64,000 nt of DNA from Candidatus Skiveiella danica (GCA_016721925.1 JADKHE010000004.1:1-64000), one strand, 5' to 3'; positions 8,743-18,850 are shown, counted from the stretch's first letter. The notes: generated by a model from the letters alone, not told the origin. Translations and numbers: made by a program.

Positions 8743-11700
8743 ATGAACGCACCGCTGCCCGAACACATCCGCAAAGCGCTGGAAACCGTCACGCTGGACG
8801 ACAAGTACACGCTCGACCACGGCCGCGCCTTCATGAGCGGGGTGCAGGCGCTGGTCAAGCTGCCGATGCTGCAGCGCCTGCGCGACCAGATGCAGGGCAA
8901 GAACACGGCGGGCTTCATCAGCGGCTACCGGGGTTCGCCGCTCGGCGGCTACGACCAGGCGCTGTGGAAGGCCGCGCCCTACCTGAAGGCGCAGAACATC
9001 GTGTTCCAGCCCGGCGTGAACGAAGAACTGGCGGCCACCGCCCTGTGGGGCACGCAGCAGCTGGGCTTTGCGCCGCCCGGCACCAACAAGTTCGACGGCG
9101 TGTTCGGCATCTGGTACGGCAAGGGCCCGGGCGTGGACCGCTGCTCCGACGTGTTCAAGCACGCCAACATGGCCGGCACCACGCCCTGGGGCGGCGTGAT
9201 TGCGGTGGCCGGCGACGACCATGTTTCCAAGAGCTCCACCGCCGCGCACCAGAGCGACCACATCTTCAAGGCCTGCGGCACCCCGGTGTTCTTCCCGGCC
9301 AGCGTGCAGGAGATCCTGGACCTGGGTATCCACGCATTTGCCATGAGCCGGTTCTCCGGCATCTGGTCGGGCATGAAGACGATCCAGGAGATCGTCGAGT
9401 CGAGCGCCACGGCCATGATCGACCCCGAGCGGGTGCAGATCCAGATGCCCACGGATTTCCAGATGCCGCCCGGCGGCGTGCACATCCGCTGGCCCGACCA
9501 TGCGCTGGAGCAGGAAGCCCGCCTGTTTGATTACAAGTGGTACGCCGCGCTGGCCTACATCCGCGCCAACCGCCTGAACTACAACGTGATCGAAGGCCCG
9601 AACGACCGTTTCGGCCTGATCGCCAGTGGCAAGGCCTACAACGACACGCGCCAGGCGCTGCTGGACCTGGGGCTGGACGACGACACCTGCCGGCAGCTCG
9701 GCATCCGCCTGCACAAGGTGGGCGTGGTCTGGCCGCTGGAGGCGCAGCTGACGCGCGAATTCGCCACCGGCCTGCAGGAAATCCTGGTGGTGGAAGAGAA
9801 ACGCCAGGTCATCGAATACCAGCTCAAGGAAGAGCTGTACAACTGGCGCGCCGACGTGCGCCCCAACGTGCTGGGCAAGTTCAACGACATGGGCGAAGGC
9901 CACCCCGGCGGCGAATGGTCGATGGCCAACCCCACGGCCAACACCTTGCTGCGCGCCAACGCCGACCTGTCGCCCGCTTTGATCGCGTCGGCCATTGCAC
10001 AGCGGCTGAAAGCGCTGGGCGTGCCCGGAGACATCGAAGCGCGCCTGGACGCGCGTCTGGCCGTGATGCAGGCGAAGGACAGCGCGATGCAGGTGCTGGA
10101 GGTCCATGGTGACCGCCAGCCCTGGTTCTGCTCGGGCTGCCCGCACAACACCTCCACCAAGGTGCCCGAGGGTTCGCGCGCCATGGCCGGCATCGGCTGC
10201 CATTTCATGAGCATCTGGATGGACCGCGCCACCGTCGGCTTCACGCAGATGGGCGGCGAGGGCGTGCCCTGGGTCGGCCAGCAGCCGTTCAGCAACGACA
10301 AGCACATGTTTGCCAACCTGGGCGACGGCACCTACTTCCACAGCGGCATGCTGGCGATCCGCCAGAGCATCGCGGCGGGGGTGAACATCACCTACAAGAT
10401 CCTCTACAACGACGCGGTGGCCATGACCGGCGGCCAGCAGGTGGGCGAGCGGCCCGAGGGGCACAGCGTGGTACAGATTGCGCAGAGCATGCGGGCTGAG
10501 GGCGCGGTGAAGATCATCATCGTAACGGACGAACCAGAGAAATACGCGGGAGTGAAAAGTCTGCCCGAAGGCATCGCGATCCAGCACCGCGATACGCTGG
10601 ATGCGGTGCAGCGCGAGTTCCGCGAAATCAAGGGCACCACGGTCATCATCTACGACCAGACCTGCGCCACCGAGAAGCGCCGCCGCCGCAAGCGCGGCAC
10701 CCTGGTGGACCCGGCCAAACGCGTGGTCATCAACGAGCTGGTGTGCGAGGGCTGCGGCGACTGCGGCGTGCAGTCCAACTGCCTGAGCGTGGAGCCGCTG
10801 GAAACCGAGTTCGGCCGCAAGCGCCAGATCAACCAGAGCACCTGCAACAAGGACTATTCCTGCGTCAAAGGCTTCTGCCCGAGCTTCGTGACCGTGGAAG
10901 GCGGCCAGCTCAAGAAAAAGGGCAAGGGCAAGGGCGCCTCGCCGTTCGAGCTGGGCGCGCTGCCCGAGCCGGTGCTGCCGGGGCTCAAGCAGGCCTGGGG
11001 CATCGTGGTGGCGGGCGTGGGCGGCACCGGCGTCATCACCATCGGCCAGCTGCTCGGCGTGGCCGCGCACCTGGAAGGCAAGGGCATCGTCACGCAGGAT
11101 GCGGGCGGCCTGGCGCAAAAGGGCGGCGCGACCTGGAGCCATGTGCTGATCGGCGCCACACAGGACGACATCCGCACCACGCGCGTGAGCATGGCGGCGG
11201 CCGACCTGATCATCGGCTGCGACCCGATCGTCACCGCCGGCAAGGAGACCGTGCTGCGCATGCGCGAGGGCCGCACCCACGTGGCGCTCAACGCCCAGGG
11301 CACGCCCACCGCCGCGTTCGTGAAGAACGCCAACTGGCAGAACCCGTCCGACCAGTGCGTGGCCGACATCACCCGCGCCGTGGGCGAGGCCGGCGTGGGG
11401 CTGTTCAATGCCGACGCGGTGGCGGGCAAGCTGATGGGCGACACCATCTACGTCAACCCGATGATCCTGGGCTACGCCTGGCAAAAGGGCTGGATTCCGC
11501 TGGGGCGCGAGTCGCTGCTGCGGGCCATCGAGCTCAACGCCGTGGCGGTGGAGAACAACAAGACCGCCTTTGAGTGGGGCCGCCAGGCCGCGCACGACCG
11601 CGCGCGGGTCGAGGCGCTGCTGTCACCGGGCCAGGTCGTCGAATTCAAGAAGCGCGAGACGGTGGAAAGCCTGGTCGCGCGCCGCGTGGAGTTCCTCACC

Positions 11701-12306
11701 GCCTACCAGGATGCTGCATACGCTGCGCAGTACCAGGCATTCGTCGAGAAGGTTCGGGCTGCGGAAACCCCGCTGGGCAAGACCACGCTGACGGAGAGCG
11801 TCGCACGTTACCTGTTCAAGCTGATGGCCTACAAGGACGAGTACGAGGTGGCGCGCCTGCACACCGACACCGCCTTCCTGGACAAGATCAACGGCATGTT
11901 CGAAGGCGACTTCAAGCTGAACTACCACATGGCGCCGCCGCTGATCGCGAAGAAGAACGCCAAGGGCGAACTGATCAAGCAGCCCTTCGGCCCGGCCATG
12001 ATGACCGCGTTCAAGCTGTTGGCCCGCCTCAAGGGCCTGCGCGGCGGCGCGTTCGACATCTTTGGGCGGACCGAGGAGCGCAAGACCGAGCGCGCGCTGA
12101 TCGGCGAGTATCGGGCCAGCATCGAGGAAGTGCTGAAGTCACTGAATACCGACAACCACGCCACAGCGGTGGAAATCGCGCGCATTCCGGAGCAGATCAA
12201 GGGCTTTGGCCATGTGAAGGAGCGCCACCTCAAAGCGGCGCGCCAGAACTGGAGTGCCCTGATGGCGGCGTACCGTGCCCCTCAAGGCGCGCGTCAGGCC
12301 GCCTGA
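8743..12306 (+). CDS. Indolepyruvate ferredoxin oxidoreductase, fused alpha-beta subunits
   Basis: An 1187-residue single-chain enzyme that oxidatively decarboxylates arylpyruvates (and in related enzymes branched 2-oxoacids) to acyl-CoA, reducing ferredoxin. The N-terminal pyrimidine-binding region begins at GYRGSPLGGYD. The thiamine-diphosphate site is around residues 480-570, with GIGCHFMS and LGDGTYFHSG. A cysteine cluster CEGCGDCGVQSNC near residue 668, followed by further cysteines, suits an iron-sulfur cluster. The IorB-like gamma domain starts with GVGGTGVITIGQLL near residue 755. The length matches the fused bacterial type. The start is the ATG at 8743. It stands alone, opposite an Lrp-type regulator, and the 3' end is followed by a copy of the dispersed repeat. 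Confidence 0.93.
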   Translation: MNAPLPEHIRKALETVTLDDKYTLDHGRAFMSGVQALVKLPMLQRLRDQMQGKNTAGFISGYRGSPLGGYDQALWKAAPYLKAQNIVFQPGVNEELAATALWGTQQLGFAPPGTNKFDGVFGIWYGKGPGVDRCSDVFKHANMAGTTPWGGVIAVAGDDHVSKSSTAAHQSDHIFKACGTPVFFPASVQEILDLGIHAFAMSRFSGIWSGMKTIQEIVESSATAMIDPERVQIQMPTDFQMPPGGVHIRWPDHALEQEARLFDYKWYAALAYIRANRLNYNVIEGPNDRFGLIASGKAYNDTRQALLDLGLDDDTCRQLGIRLHKVGVVWPLEAQLTREFATGLQEILVVEEKRQVIEYQLKEELYNWRADVRPNVLGKFNDMGEGHPGGEWSMANPTANTLLRANADLSPALIASAIAQRLKALGVPGDIEARLDARLAVMQAKDSAMQVLEVHGDRQPWFCSGCPHNTSTKVPEGSRAMAGIGCHFMSIWMDRATVGFTQMGGEGVPWVGQQPFSNDKHMFANLGDGTYFHSGMLAIRQSIAAGVNITYKILYNDAVAMTGGQQVGERPEGHSVVQIAQSMRAEGAVKIIIVTDEPEKYAGVKSLPEGIAIQHRDTLDAVQREFREIKGTTVIIYDQTCATEKRRRRKRGTLVDPAKRVVINELVCEGCGDCGVQSNCLSVEPLETEFGRKRQINQSTCNKDYSCVKGFCPSFVTVEGGQLKKKGKGKGASPFELGALPEPVLPGLKQAWGIVVAGVGGTGVITIGQLLGVAAHLEGKGIVTQDAGGLAQKGGATWSHVLIGATQDDIRTTRVSMAAADLIIGCDPIVTAGKETVLRMREGRTHVALNAQGTPTAAFVKNANWQNPSDQCVADITRAVGEAGVGLFNADAVAGKLMGDTIYVNPMILGYAWQKGWIPLGRESLLRAIELNAVAVENNKTAFEWGRQAAHDRARVEALLSPGQVVEFKKRETVESLVARRVEFLTAYQDAAYAAQYQAFVEKVRAAETPLGKTTLTESVARYLFKLMAYKDEYEVARLHTDTAFLDKINGMFEGDFKLNYHMAPPLIAKKNAKGELIKQPFGPAMMTAFKLLARLKGLRGGAFDIFGRTEERKTERALIGEYRASIEEVLKSLNTDNHATAVEIARIPEQIKGFGHVKERHLKAARQNWSALMAAYRAPQGARQAA

Positions 12307-12338
12307 ACGGTGCACAAAGACGTACAAAAACCACTTTC

Positions 12339-12397
12339 ATGATCAGAATGGCCAGTGCCCAGCGTCGAATGGCGCTCGTTAGCTATTGAATCAGGAG
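12339..12397 (-). repeat. Dispersed ~60-bp repeat, copy 1 (intergenic)
   Basis: On the minus strand it reads CTCCTGATTCAATAGCT at the left end, then the shared core ATTCGACGCTGGGCA, then a GATCATGAAA right end. It lies between the indolepyruvate oxidoreductase gene and yajC. The 250-base gap between those genes holds nothing else I recognise except the yajC ribosome site. Confidence 0.8.
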
Positions 12398-12556
12398 TTT
12401 CTGGGCGAGTGCAGGCGGGCTTGCCGGCCTGTGGGACCTCATACCGGCATGGCTGCAGGGCCTTTGTGGTGCCGTCATACAATGCAAAGTTGCCTGCGCC
12501 GGGCTGCTTTGGGCTGTCCGCGCGGTTCTGTCATCCCTGTTTCGTGGAGTTTGCCT

Positions 12557-12889
12557 GTGTTTATCTCTTCCGCTTTTGCCCAGACTGCGCCCGCTGCTGC
12601 TGCCGGGGGTGACATGCAGTCGTCCCTGATGAGCATGCTGCCGCTGGTGCTGATGTTCGTCGTGCTGTATTTCGTGATGATCCGCCCCCAGATGAAGAAG
12701 CAGAAGGAGCATCGCGCCATGATCGAAGCCCTTGCCAAGGGCGATGAAGTCGTCACGGCGGGCGGCCTGCTGGGCAAGGTGACCAAGCTCGGCGATGGCT
12801 ATATCAGCGCTGAAATCGCCAACGGCGTGGAAATCCAGTTGCAACGCAGCGCCGTGGTTCAGGTCTTGCCCAAGGGAACCATCAAGTAA
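12557..12889 (+). CDS. yajC: YajC, Sec translocon accessory subunit
   Basis: A small inner-membrane protein of 110 residues that associates with SecD-SecF and supports protein export. One transmembrane segment (MLPLVLMFVVLYFVMI) is followed by the family hallmark RPQMKKQKEH and a soluble domain with GDEVVTAGGLLGKV. The start is taken as the GTG at 12557, which gives VFISSAFAQ and lies seven bases after a GGAG. Longer readings upstream are unlike the family. It is followed 62 bases later by secD in the usual yajC-secD-secF order. The queuosine genes that often precede yajC are absent here. Confidence 0.92.
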   Translation: MFISSAFAQTAPAAAAGGDMQSSLMSMLPLVLMFVVLYFVMIRPQMKKQKEHRAMIEALAKGDEVVTAGGLLGKVTKLGDGYISAEIANGVEIQLQRSAVVQVLPKGTIK

Positions 12890-12951
12890 GCAGGCCGCGC
12901 CGGGTTGTCTCAATCCGGTGATCCGACAGTTACCAGCAAAAAAGCGCGATC

Positions 12952-14844
12952 ATGAACCGTTATCCGGTCTGGAAGTACGCGATCATCGTGATCGCGTTGG
13001 TGGTGGGGGCGCTCTATACGTTGCCCAATTTCTTCGGCGAGGCGCCCGCCGTTCAGGTCTCGGCCGGCAAGGCCACGGCGCGTGTGGATACGGGCACGCA
13101 GACGCGGATCGAGGAGGCAATCAAGGGCGCCGGCCTGAAGGCCGATCTGATCACGTTTGATGGCAACTCCGTCAAGGCGCGCTTTGATTCGACGGACAAC
13201 CAGCTCAAAGCCAAGGATGCGATCCAGAAGGCGCTGATTCCCGATCCGACGGATCCTGCCTACGTGGTCGCTCTGAATCTGGTGCCGCGCTCGCCCGCGT
13301 GGCTGTCGGCGCTTCATGCTTCGCCGATGTACCTCGGTCTTGACTTGCGTGGCGGCGTGCATTTCATGCTGCAGGTCGATATGCAGGCGGCGCTGAACAA
13401 GAAGGCGGAGTCCCTGAGCGGAGACATCCGCAGCGTCTTGCGCGAGAAGAACCTGCGGCATGGCGGCATCAGCCGCAACGGCCAGATCATCGAGGTTCGT
13501 TTCCGTGACTCGGCCACCCTGGATGCCGCCAAGAAGGTTTTTCAGGAGCAGTTCGGCGAACTCCAGACGGTGGACGTGCCGGAAGGGGCCGAGTACAAGT
13601 TGACCGCCACGATCCGGCCGGAGGCGGCCCGCAAGATTCAGGAGCAGGCGGTCAAGCAGAACATCACCACCTTGCACAATCGCATCAATGAGCTCGGCGT
13701 CGCCGAGCCGGTGATCCAGCAGCAGGGACTGGACCGGATCGTGGTGCAGTTGCCGGGTGTGCAGGACACCGCCAAGGCCAAGGACATCCTGGGGCGCACA
13801 GCCACCCTGGAAATGCGGCTGGTGGATGAATCCGCGGAAGCCCGCGAGGCCGAAGGCGGGCGTGGGCCCGTGCCCTTTGGCGCCGAGCGCTATATGCAGC
13901 GGGATGGTCGTGCGGTGATAGTCAAGAAGCAGGTGATCATCACGGGCGACAGCCTGACCGATGCCCAGCCGGGCTTCGATTCGCAGAACCAGCAGCCCAA
14001 GGTGGACCTGACGGTCGATGCCAAGGGCGGGCGGATCATGCGCGACGTCAGCCGCGAGAACATGAAGAAGCGCATGGCCATCCTGTTGTTCGAGAAAGGC
14101 AAAGGGGAGGTGTTGACGGCGCCGGTGATCCAGGGTGAACTGGGCAACCGTTTTCAGATCTCGGGTTCAATGACGGTGGTGGAGGCCAATGACCTGGCCC
14201 TGCTGCTGCGCGCCGGATCGCTGGCCGCGCCCATGGAGATCATCGAAGAGCGCACCATCGGCCCGAGCCTGGGCGCTGAAAACATTGCCAAGGGCTTCAA
14301 CAGCGTGACCTGGGGTTTCCTGGTGATCGTGGCCTTCATGGCCGCCTACTACATGCTGTTCGGGCTCTTCTCCGGCATCGCGCTGGCGGTGAACCTCCTG
14401 CTGCTTGTGGCCATCCTGTCCATGCTGCAGGCCACGTTGACCTTGCCCGGCATGGCGGCCATGGCGCTGGCGCTCGGCATGGCCATTGATTCCAACGTGC
14501 TGATCAACGAGCGGGTGCGCGAAGAGCTTCGCAACGGGGTTTCGCCGCAAGCGGCGATTCATGCCGGGTATGACCGCGCCTGGGCCACGATTTTCGACTC
14601 CAACATCACCACGCTGATTGCCGGTCTGGCCTTGCTCGCCTTCGGGTCTGGCCCGGTGCGCGGCTTCGCCGTGGTTCACTGCATCGGCATCCTGACATCC
14701 ATGTTTTCTGCCGTTTTCTTCTCGCGCGGCCTGGTGAACCTGTGGTACGGACAGAAGAAGAAGCTCAAGACCGTATCGATCGGCACCGTGTGGCGTCCGG
14801 ATGGCGCGGGCACGGTGGCGGCGGCGAACGGCAACGAAAAGTAA
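12952..14844 (+). CDS. secD: Protein translocase subunit SecD
   Basis: An inner-membrane RND-like protein of 630 residues that with SecF uses the proton gradient to pull preproteins across after SecA. It has an N-terminal membrane helix (residues 7-25), the P1 head region beginning after LGLDLRGGVHFMLQVD near residue 125, a large periplasmic domain, and five C-terminal membrane helices from about residue 455. ALALGMAIDSNVLINERVRE matches the conserved functional motif of TM4. The length is normal for betaproteobacteria. secF follows after ten bases, so both are co-transcribed with yajC. Confidence 0.96.
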   Translation: MNRYPVWKYAIIVIALVVGALYTLPNFFGEAPAVQVSAGKATARVDTGTQTRIEEAIKGAGLKADLITFDGNSVKARFDSTDNQLKAKDAIQKALIPDPTDPAYVVALNLVPRSPAWLSALHASPMYLGLDLRGGVHFMLQVDMQAALNKKAESLSGDIRSVLREKNLRHGGISRNGQIIEVRFRDSATLDAAKKVFQEQFGELQTVDVPEGAEYKLTATIRPEAARKIQEQAVKQNITTLHNRINELGVAEPVIQQQGLDRIVVQLPGVQDTAKAKDILGRTATLEMRLVDESAEAREAEGGRGPVPFGAERYMQRDGRAVIVKKQVIITGDSLTDAQPGFDSQNQQPKVDLTVDAKGGRIMRDVSRENMKKRMAILLFEKGKGEVLTAPVIQGELGNRFQISGSMTVVEANDLALLLRAGSLAAPMEIIEERTIGPSLGAENIAKGFNSVTWGFLVIVAFMAAYYMLFGLFSGIALAVNLLLLVAILSMLQATLTLPGMAAMALALGMAIDSNVLINERVREELRNGVSPQAAIHAGYDRAWATIFDSNITTLIAGLALLAFGSGPVRGFAVVHCIGILTSMFSAVFFSRGLVNLWYGQKKKLKTVSIGTVWRPDGAGTVAAANGNEK

Positions 14845-14854
14845 GGGGCCCACG

Positions 14855-15817
14855 ATGGAATTTTTCAAGATCCGGAAAGACATTCCGTTCATGCGGCACG
14901 CGTTGATATTCAACGTGATTTCCCTTGTGACTTTCATCGCCGCGGTGTTTTTCCTGTTCTCACGCGGCCTGCACCTGTCGGTGGAGTTCACGGGAGGCAC
15001 GGTGATGGAGGTGAGCTATTCACAGCCTGCCGATCTGTCCAAGGTGCGTGGTCTGGTGTCTGGCCTGGGGTTTGCCGATGTTCAGGTGCAGAACTTCGGC
15101 ACGGCGCGCGATGTGATGATCCGTTTGCCGGTGCAAAAGGGGATCACTTCGGCCCAGCAGAGCGAGAAGGTGTTGTCGGCGCTGAAGGCCGACGATCCGA
15201 AAGTCAGCCTGCGGCGCACCGAATTCGTGGGGCCGCAGGTCGGTGACGAACTGGCGGCGGACGGCCTCAAGGCGCTGGGCATGGTGGTCGCCGGCATCAT
15301 GATCTATCTGGCGTTTCGTTTCGAATGGAAATTCGCGGTGGCGGCCATCATCGCCAACCTGCACGACGTGATCATCATCCTGGGCTTCTTTGCCTTCTTC
15401 CAGTGGGAGTTTTCGCTGGCGGTGCTGGCAGCGGTGCTCGCCGTGCTGGGTTACTCGGTCAACGAATCCGTGGTGATTTTTGACCGGATCCGTGAAAATT
15501 TCCGTCGTTATCGCAAGATGAATACGACGGAAATCATTGATAACGCGATCACGTCGACGATCAGTCGTACCATCATCACCCATGGATCCACACAGATCAT
15601 GGTGCTGTCGATGCTGTTGTTCGGCGGGGAAACCCTGCACTATTTCGCCATGGCGCTCACCATCGGCATCCTGTTTGGCATCTACTCGTCGGTGTTCGTG
15701 GCCGCGGCCATTGCCATGTGGCTGGGCATCAAGCGCGAAGACCTGGTCAAGGCGGCGCCCCGCAAGGACGACGGGTCCATGGATCCCGACGACCCCAACG
15801 CGGGGGCGACGGTCTGA
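14855..15817 (+). CDS. secF: Protein translocase subunit SecF
   Basis: A 320-residue partner of SecD. The first membrane helix (LIFNVISLVTFIAAVFFLF) is followed by VEFTGGTVMEV and the periplasmic P1-like domain. Five C-terminal helices include VLGYSVNESVVIFDRIREN, the conserved TM4 motif. The ATG at 14855 was chosen over an upstream in-frame alternative because it gives the family N-terminus MEFFKIRKDIPFM. It is six bases from the next gene, suggesting read-through into the DUF1631 gene. Confidence 0.96.
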   Translation: MEFFKIRKDIPFMRHALIFNVISLVTFIAAVFFLFSRGLHLSVEFTGGTVMEVSYSQPADLSKVRGLVSGLGFADVQVQNFGTARDVMIRLPVQKGITSAQQSEKVLSALKADDPKVSLRRTEFVGPQVGDELAADGLKALGMVVAGIMIYLAFRFEWKFAVAAIIANLHDVIIILGFFAFFQWEFSLAVLAAVLAVLGYSVNESVVIFDRIRENFRRYRKMNTTEIIDNAITSTISRTIITHGSTQIMVLSMLLFGGETLHYFAMALTIGILFGIYSSVFVAAAIAMWLGIKREDLVKAAPRKDDGSMDPDDPNAGATV

Positions 15818-15823
15818 GCATCG

Positions 15824-18307
15824 ATGGTGACCCCGGGTTCCACGGCCCCGACGTCGCCCCTGTCGCGCAGCGTGCGCCAGCGCTTCGTGGCCGAGGTGGA
15901 CGGCATCATTCTGGACATGGCCGCAACCGCGCAGGGGCGGCTCACGGCATTGGCCGATCAGCCTGGCGTGGCGCGCGATCAGCAGGCACGCCGTGACGCC
16001 CTGCACGATTTTCTTCGGCTGCGGGATACCTGGATCCATGGCGTGCGGCAGGCCTGGCAGCAGGCGCTGGTGGCGCCGGGCCTGTCGGCACCGCGCCGGG
16101 ATGGCGCGCGGGACCAGAACCTGACGCTGATCGGTGAAGACGAAGTCGAGAACGGCATCCTCGTCTCGCGGCTCGTGCTGGCGATTTCCGACAAGGTCAG
16201 CTGGGAGCTCAAGGACCTGCGCCTGAGGGTCGCCTCGCTGGAGGGGGGGCATGAACTGGCGGACAAGGACATGCTGAAACCCGACACTCTTGCTGCCATC
16301 CTTGTGAATCATTGGACAGCCTGCGGCCTCTCGCGACTCGCGTGGACGATGATGCAAGACAGCTTGACACCTTTGGTGGTTGATCGCCTGTTCAGCGCGT
16401 ATCAGCACGCCAACGAGTTCCTGATCCGTAACGGGGTCATGCCGGTCATTGAAATGAAGTCCGTCATCCGTCGCTCAGCAGATGGCAGCGCGGCTGCCGC
16501 GCCGACGCCTGCCTCAAAGTCTGCGGGGTCGCGGGCGGGGGGCGCATCGGCGGGCGCGGCCCGACCGGGCAACGGTGGGCCCGGGGGTGCAGGACCCGGC
16601 GGATCCGCAGCCGGGTCGTTTGCCGGCGGCACCGGCGGATCGGCACGAGGACATGCCGGTGGCGCGAGCACAGGTTCTGGGGATCGCTCGGGCGCCCTGC
16701 CCAGCGGATCGTCAGGCCCGTCGACCGGGGCCGGGGCCGGCGGTGGACACGCGTCATCGTGGCACGGCCACACCCGCAGCGCCTTGGCCGAAGAGACCCG
16801 CATGATGACGGCCACCACGCCGCTGGCCCGGGCTCGCCAGCGGGCACAGGGCGTGCTGGGGCAACTCCGGCGCCTGTTTGTCGACCGGGGTGCCGACTTT
16901 GAGGCCACGCGGCAGCAAGCCCCTTCGCCCGAACTGGCTCAGGCCCTCGTCCATGAGCGGGGAGTTCGTCGGGAGGCCTACGTCACCGGAGCAGGTGTGT
17001 TGCCGGCAGGTGGCGTCCAGCAGGTGGCAGGCGAGATCCGCGAACGCAGCGCGGAGCTGAAAAGGAAAGCCACCACCGTCACGGAGAAGGCCACGATCGA
17101 GATCGTGGCCCTGATGTTCCAGGCAATCCTGGCGGAGGAACGGATTCCGGCCGGTGTGCGCGTCTGGTTTGCCCGTCTGCAGATGCCGGTGTTGCGCGTG
17201 GCGCTGGATGAGCCTGAATTTTTCGGCACCCTGCAGCATCCGGCGCGGCAGTTGATCGACCGCATGGGCTCCTGTGTCCTGGGTTTTGATGCCAGCGGCG
17301 TCCAGGCCAGTGCGATGGAGAGCGAGATCCGCCGGGTCGTTCAGGTCATTGAACAGTACCCCGAAACCGGCCGACGGGTGTTTCAGCTGGTTCTGGAGGA
17401 ATTCCAGAAGTTCCTGTCGCGCTTCCTCACCGAAAAAGGCTCCACCCAGCGCCTGGTGGGCGTTGCGCAACAGGTCGAACAGAAGGAAACCCTGACGATC
17501 CAGTACACGATCGAGTTGCGCAACATGCTCAACAAGATCAAGGTGCGCGATGAAATCCGCGAATTCCTGTTCAAGGTCTGGGCCGAGGCGCTGGCCGTTG
17601 CCGCCTTGCGCCATGGCGCCCAGCATGCCGACACGCTGACGCTCAAACGCACGGCCACGGATCTGCTGTGGGCGGCGAGTGCCAAGCCGAACCGTGAGGA
17701 TCGGGCCCGGGTGATCCAGGCCCTTCCCAAGATCCTGCGGCATTTGCGCCAGGGCATGAGCCTGCTGGGGCTGCCGGCCACCACGCAGGATGCTCACCTC
17801 AAGATCATCAGCGACATCCTCGCGGATGCTTTCCAGTCCAAGACGGATGTGGTTTCCCAGGAGGACATCGATGACATGGCGCGCCGTCTGGAGCAGCTGG
17901 AGGTGGCGATCAGCGACGACGGCCCCGAGGAATTCGAGCTCGACCCCGGCACATTGGAGGCCATGCTCGGTGTCGATGCCTCGTCTTTCGAAATGCTGGC
18001 CAACAGCGGATCCACCCCGAGCCAGGCCATGATCGCGTGGGCAAGCGAACTGGAATTGGGGCAGTGGTTCGTGCTGGAACACAACGGCCGCGTGGTGCAG
18101 GTCCAGCTGGTCTGGCGCAGCGACCGGCGGCAACTGCACCTGTTTGCCAGTGCTGACGGTCAGAGCTACCTGATCCAGGCGCGCCGTCTGGCCGCCTATC
18201 TCCAGGCCGGTCTGCTGGTGCCCGCGGAAGAAGAGGCGCTGACGGTGCGCGCCACACGCGAGGCCTTGACCAAGCTGGACGCCAATCCGGAGCGTCTGCT
18301 CAGCTGA
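15824..18307 (+). CDS. DUF1631 family protein with glycine-rich insert
   Basis: A cytosolic 827-residue protein of the DUF1631 family, which is common in beta- and gammaproteobacteria and of uncertain function. The N-terminal ~215 residues are helical (SVRQRFVAEVDGIILDM and following). Residues about 225-310 are an extreme Gly/Ala/Ser-rich low-complexity stretch. The C-terminal ~500 residues are again well structured. Its last ~110 residues (LELGQWFVLEHNGRVVQVQLVW) look like a small beta-barrel and could be a PilZ-like fold, which is inference. It follows secF by six bases but is probably only co-transcribed. The gene ends 12 bases from the convergent smg stop. Confidence 0.85.
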   Translation: MVTPGSTAPTSPLSRSVRQRFVAEVDGIILDMAATAQGRLTALADQPGVARDQQARRDALHDFLRLRDTWIHGVRQAWQQALVAPGLSAPRRDGARDQNLTLIGEDEVENGILVSRLVLAISDKVSWELKDLRLRVASLEGGHELADKDMLKPDTLAAILVNHWTACGLSRLAWTMMQDSLTPLVVDRLFSAYQHANEFLIRNGVMPVIEMKSVIRRSADGSAAAAPTPASKSAGSRAGGASAGAARPGNGGPGGAGPGGSAAGSFAGGTGGSARGHAGGASTGSGDRSGALPSGSSGPSTGAGAGGGHASSWHGHTRSALAEETRMMTATTPLARARQRAQGVLGQLRRLFVDRGADFEATRQQAPSPELAQALVHERGVRREAYVTGAGVLPAGGVQQVAGEIRERSAELKRKATTVTEKATIEIVALMFQAILAEERIPAGVRVWFARLQMPVLRVALDEPEFFGTLQHPARQLIDRMGSCVLGFDASGVQASAMESEIRRVVQVIEQYPETGRRVFQLVLEEFQKFLSRFLTEKGSTQRLVGVAQQVEQKETLTIQYTIELRNMLNKIKVRDEIREFLFKVWAEALAVAALRHGAQHADTLTLKRTATDLLWAASAKPNREDRARVIQALPKILRHLRQGMSLLGLPATTQDAHLKIISDILADAFQSKTDVVSQEDIDDMARRLEQLEVAISDDGPEEFELDPGTLEAMLGVDASSFEMLANSGSTPSQAMIAWASELELGQWFVLEHNGRVVQVQLVWRSDRRQLHLFASADGQSYLIQARRLAAYLQAGLLVPAEEEALTVRATREALTKLDANPERLLS

Positions 18308-18319
18308 CCCCGGACGGGT

Positions 18320-18793
18320 TCAGTGGGCCAGCCGGCCGCGGCTGTCCTCGCACAGCTCGTCGAGCAGCAGGGCATCGGGTTCGAGGCCCAGACTCCAGTA
18401 GACCATCAGGACGATGATGCGCAGGTCATCGATGCTCAGCTCGGGTTCGTGGCAAGCAGCCATCGCTCGTTCGAGCACGATCTCCCGCTGCAGCGCGTCG
18501 AGGTATCCGGCCGATTCGAGGAAGCCGATGTAGGCCAGGCAATCAGCGCCCAGATGGTCCTGTTCATGGACCGAATACACCCGCAGGCTGGCAGGCGACG
18601 CTTTCGGCGCCTGATTGCGTGCCAGGGTACATTCGTTGGCGGCAAGGTTCAGCGCCGTCAGCCAGGTCAGCGCCTCCTGGACCTTGTCTTCAGCGAATCC
18701 GACGGCATTGAGCTTTCGCTTGAGCTGGGGGGGCTCCGGACAGGCGTCGCCTTGCCAGTAGTTTTCATAGACAAAGACGAGCACCTCGAACAT
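18320..18793 (-). CDS. smg: Smg family protein (DUF494)
   Basis: A 157-residue protein of the Smg/DUF494 family, whose biochemical role is unknown. The start is taken at the ATG at 18793, giving MFEVLVFVYENYWQGDACP, the conserved family N-terminus. Seventeen further residues upstream are not family-like. The C-terminal motif LRIIVLMVYWSLGLEPDALLLDEL is typical. It lies downstream of dprA on the same strand, the classic smf-smg arrangement, and is convergent with the DUF1631 gene. Confidence 0.93.
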   Translation of the reverse strand: MFEVLVFVYENYWQGDACPEPPQLKRKLNAVGFAEDKVQEALTWLTALNLAANECTLARNQAPKASPASLRVYSVHEQDHLGADCLAYIGFLESAGYLDALQREIVLERAMAACHEPELSIDDLRIIVLMVYWSLGLEPDALLLDELCEDSRGRLAH

Positions 18794-18850
18794 GCGCCCA
18801 ATATAGCGCAAGCGTCCAGGTCCAGTCGTGTCGTACTGCCGCACGGGCCG

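Noticed and set aside
8695..11595. 966-codon open frame on the minus strand opposite the indolepyruvate oxidoreductase gene
   Set aside because: It is rich in His, Gly, Ala and Arg with no domain pattern, the usual antisense shadow of a GC-rich gene. The plus-strand reading has full catalytic motifs.
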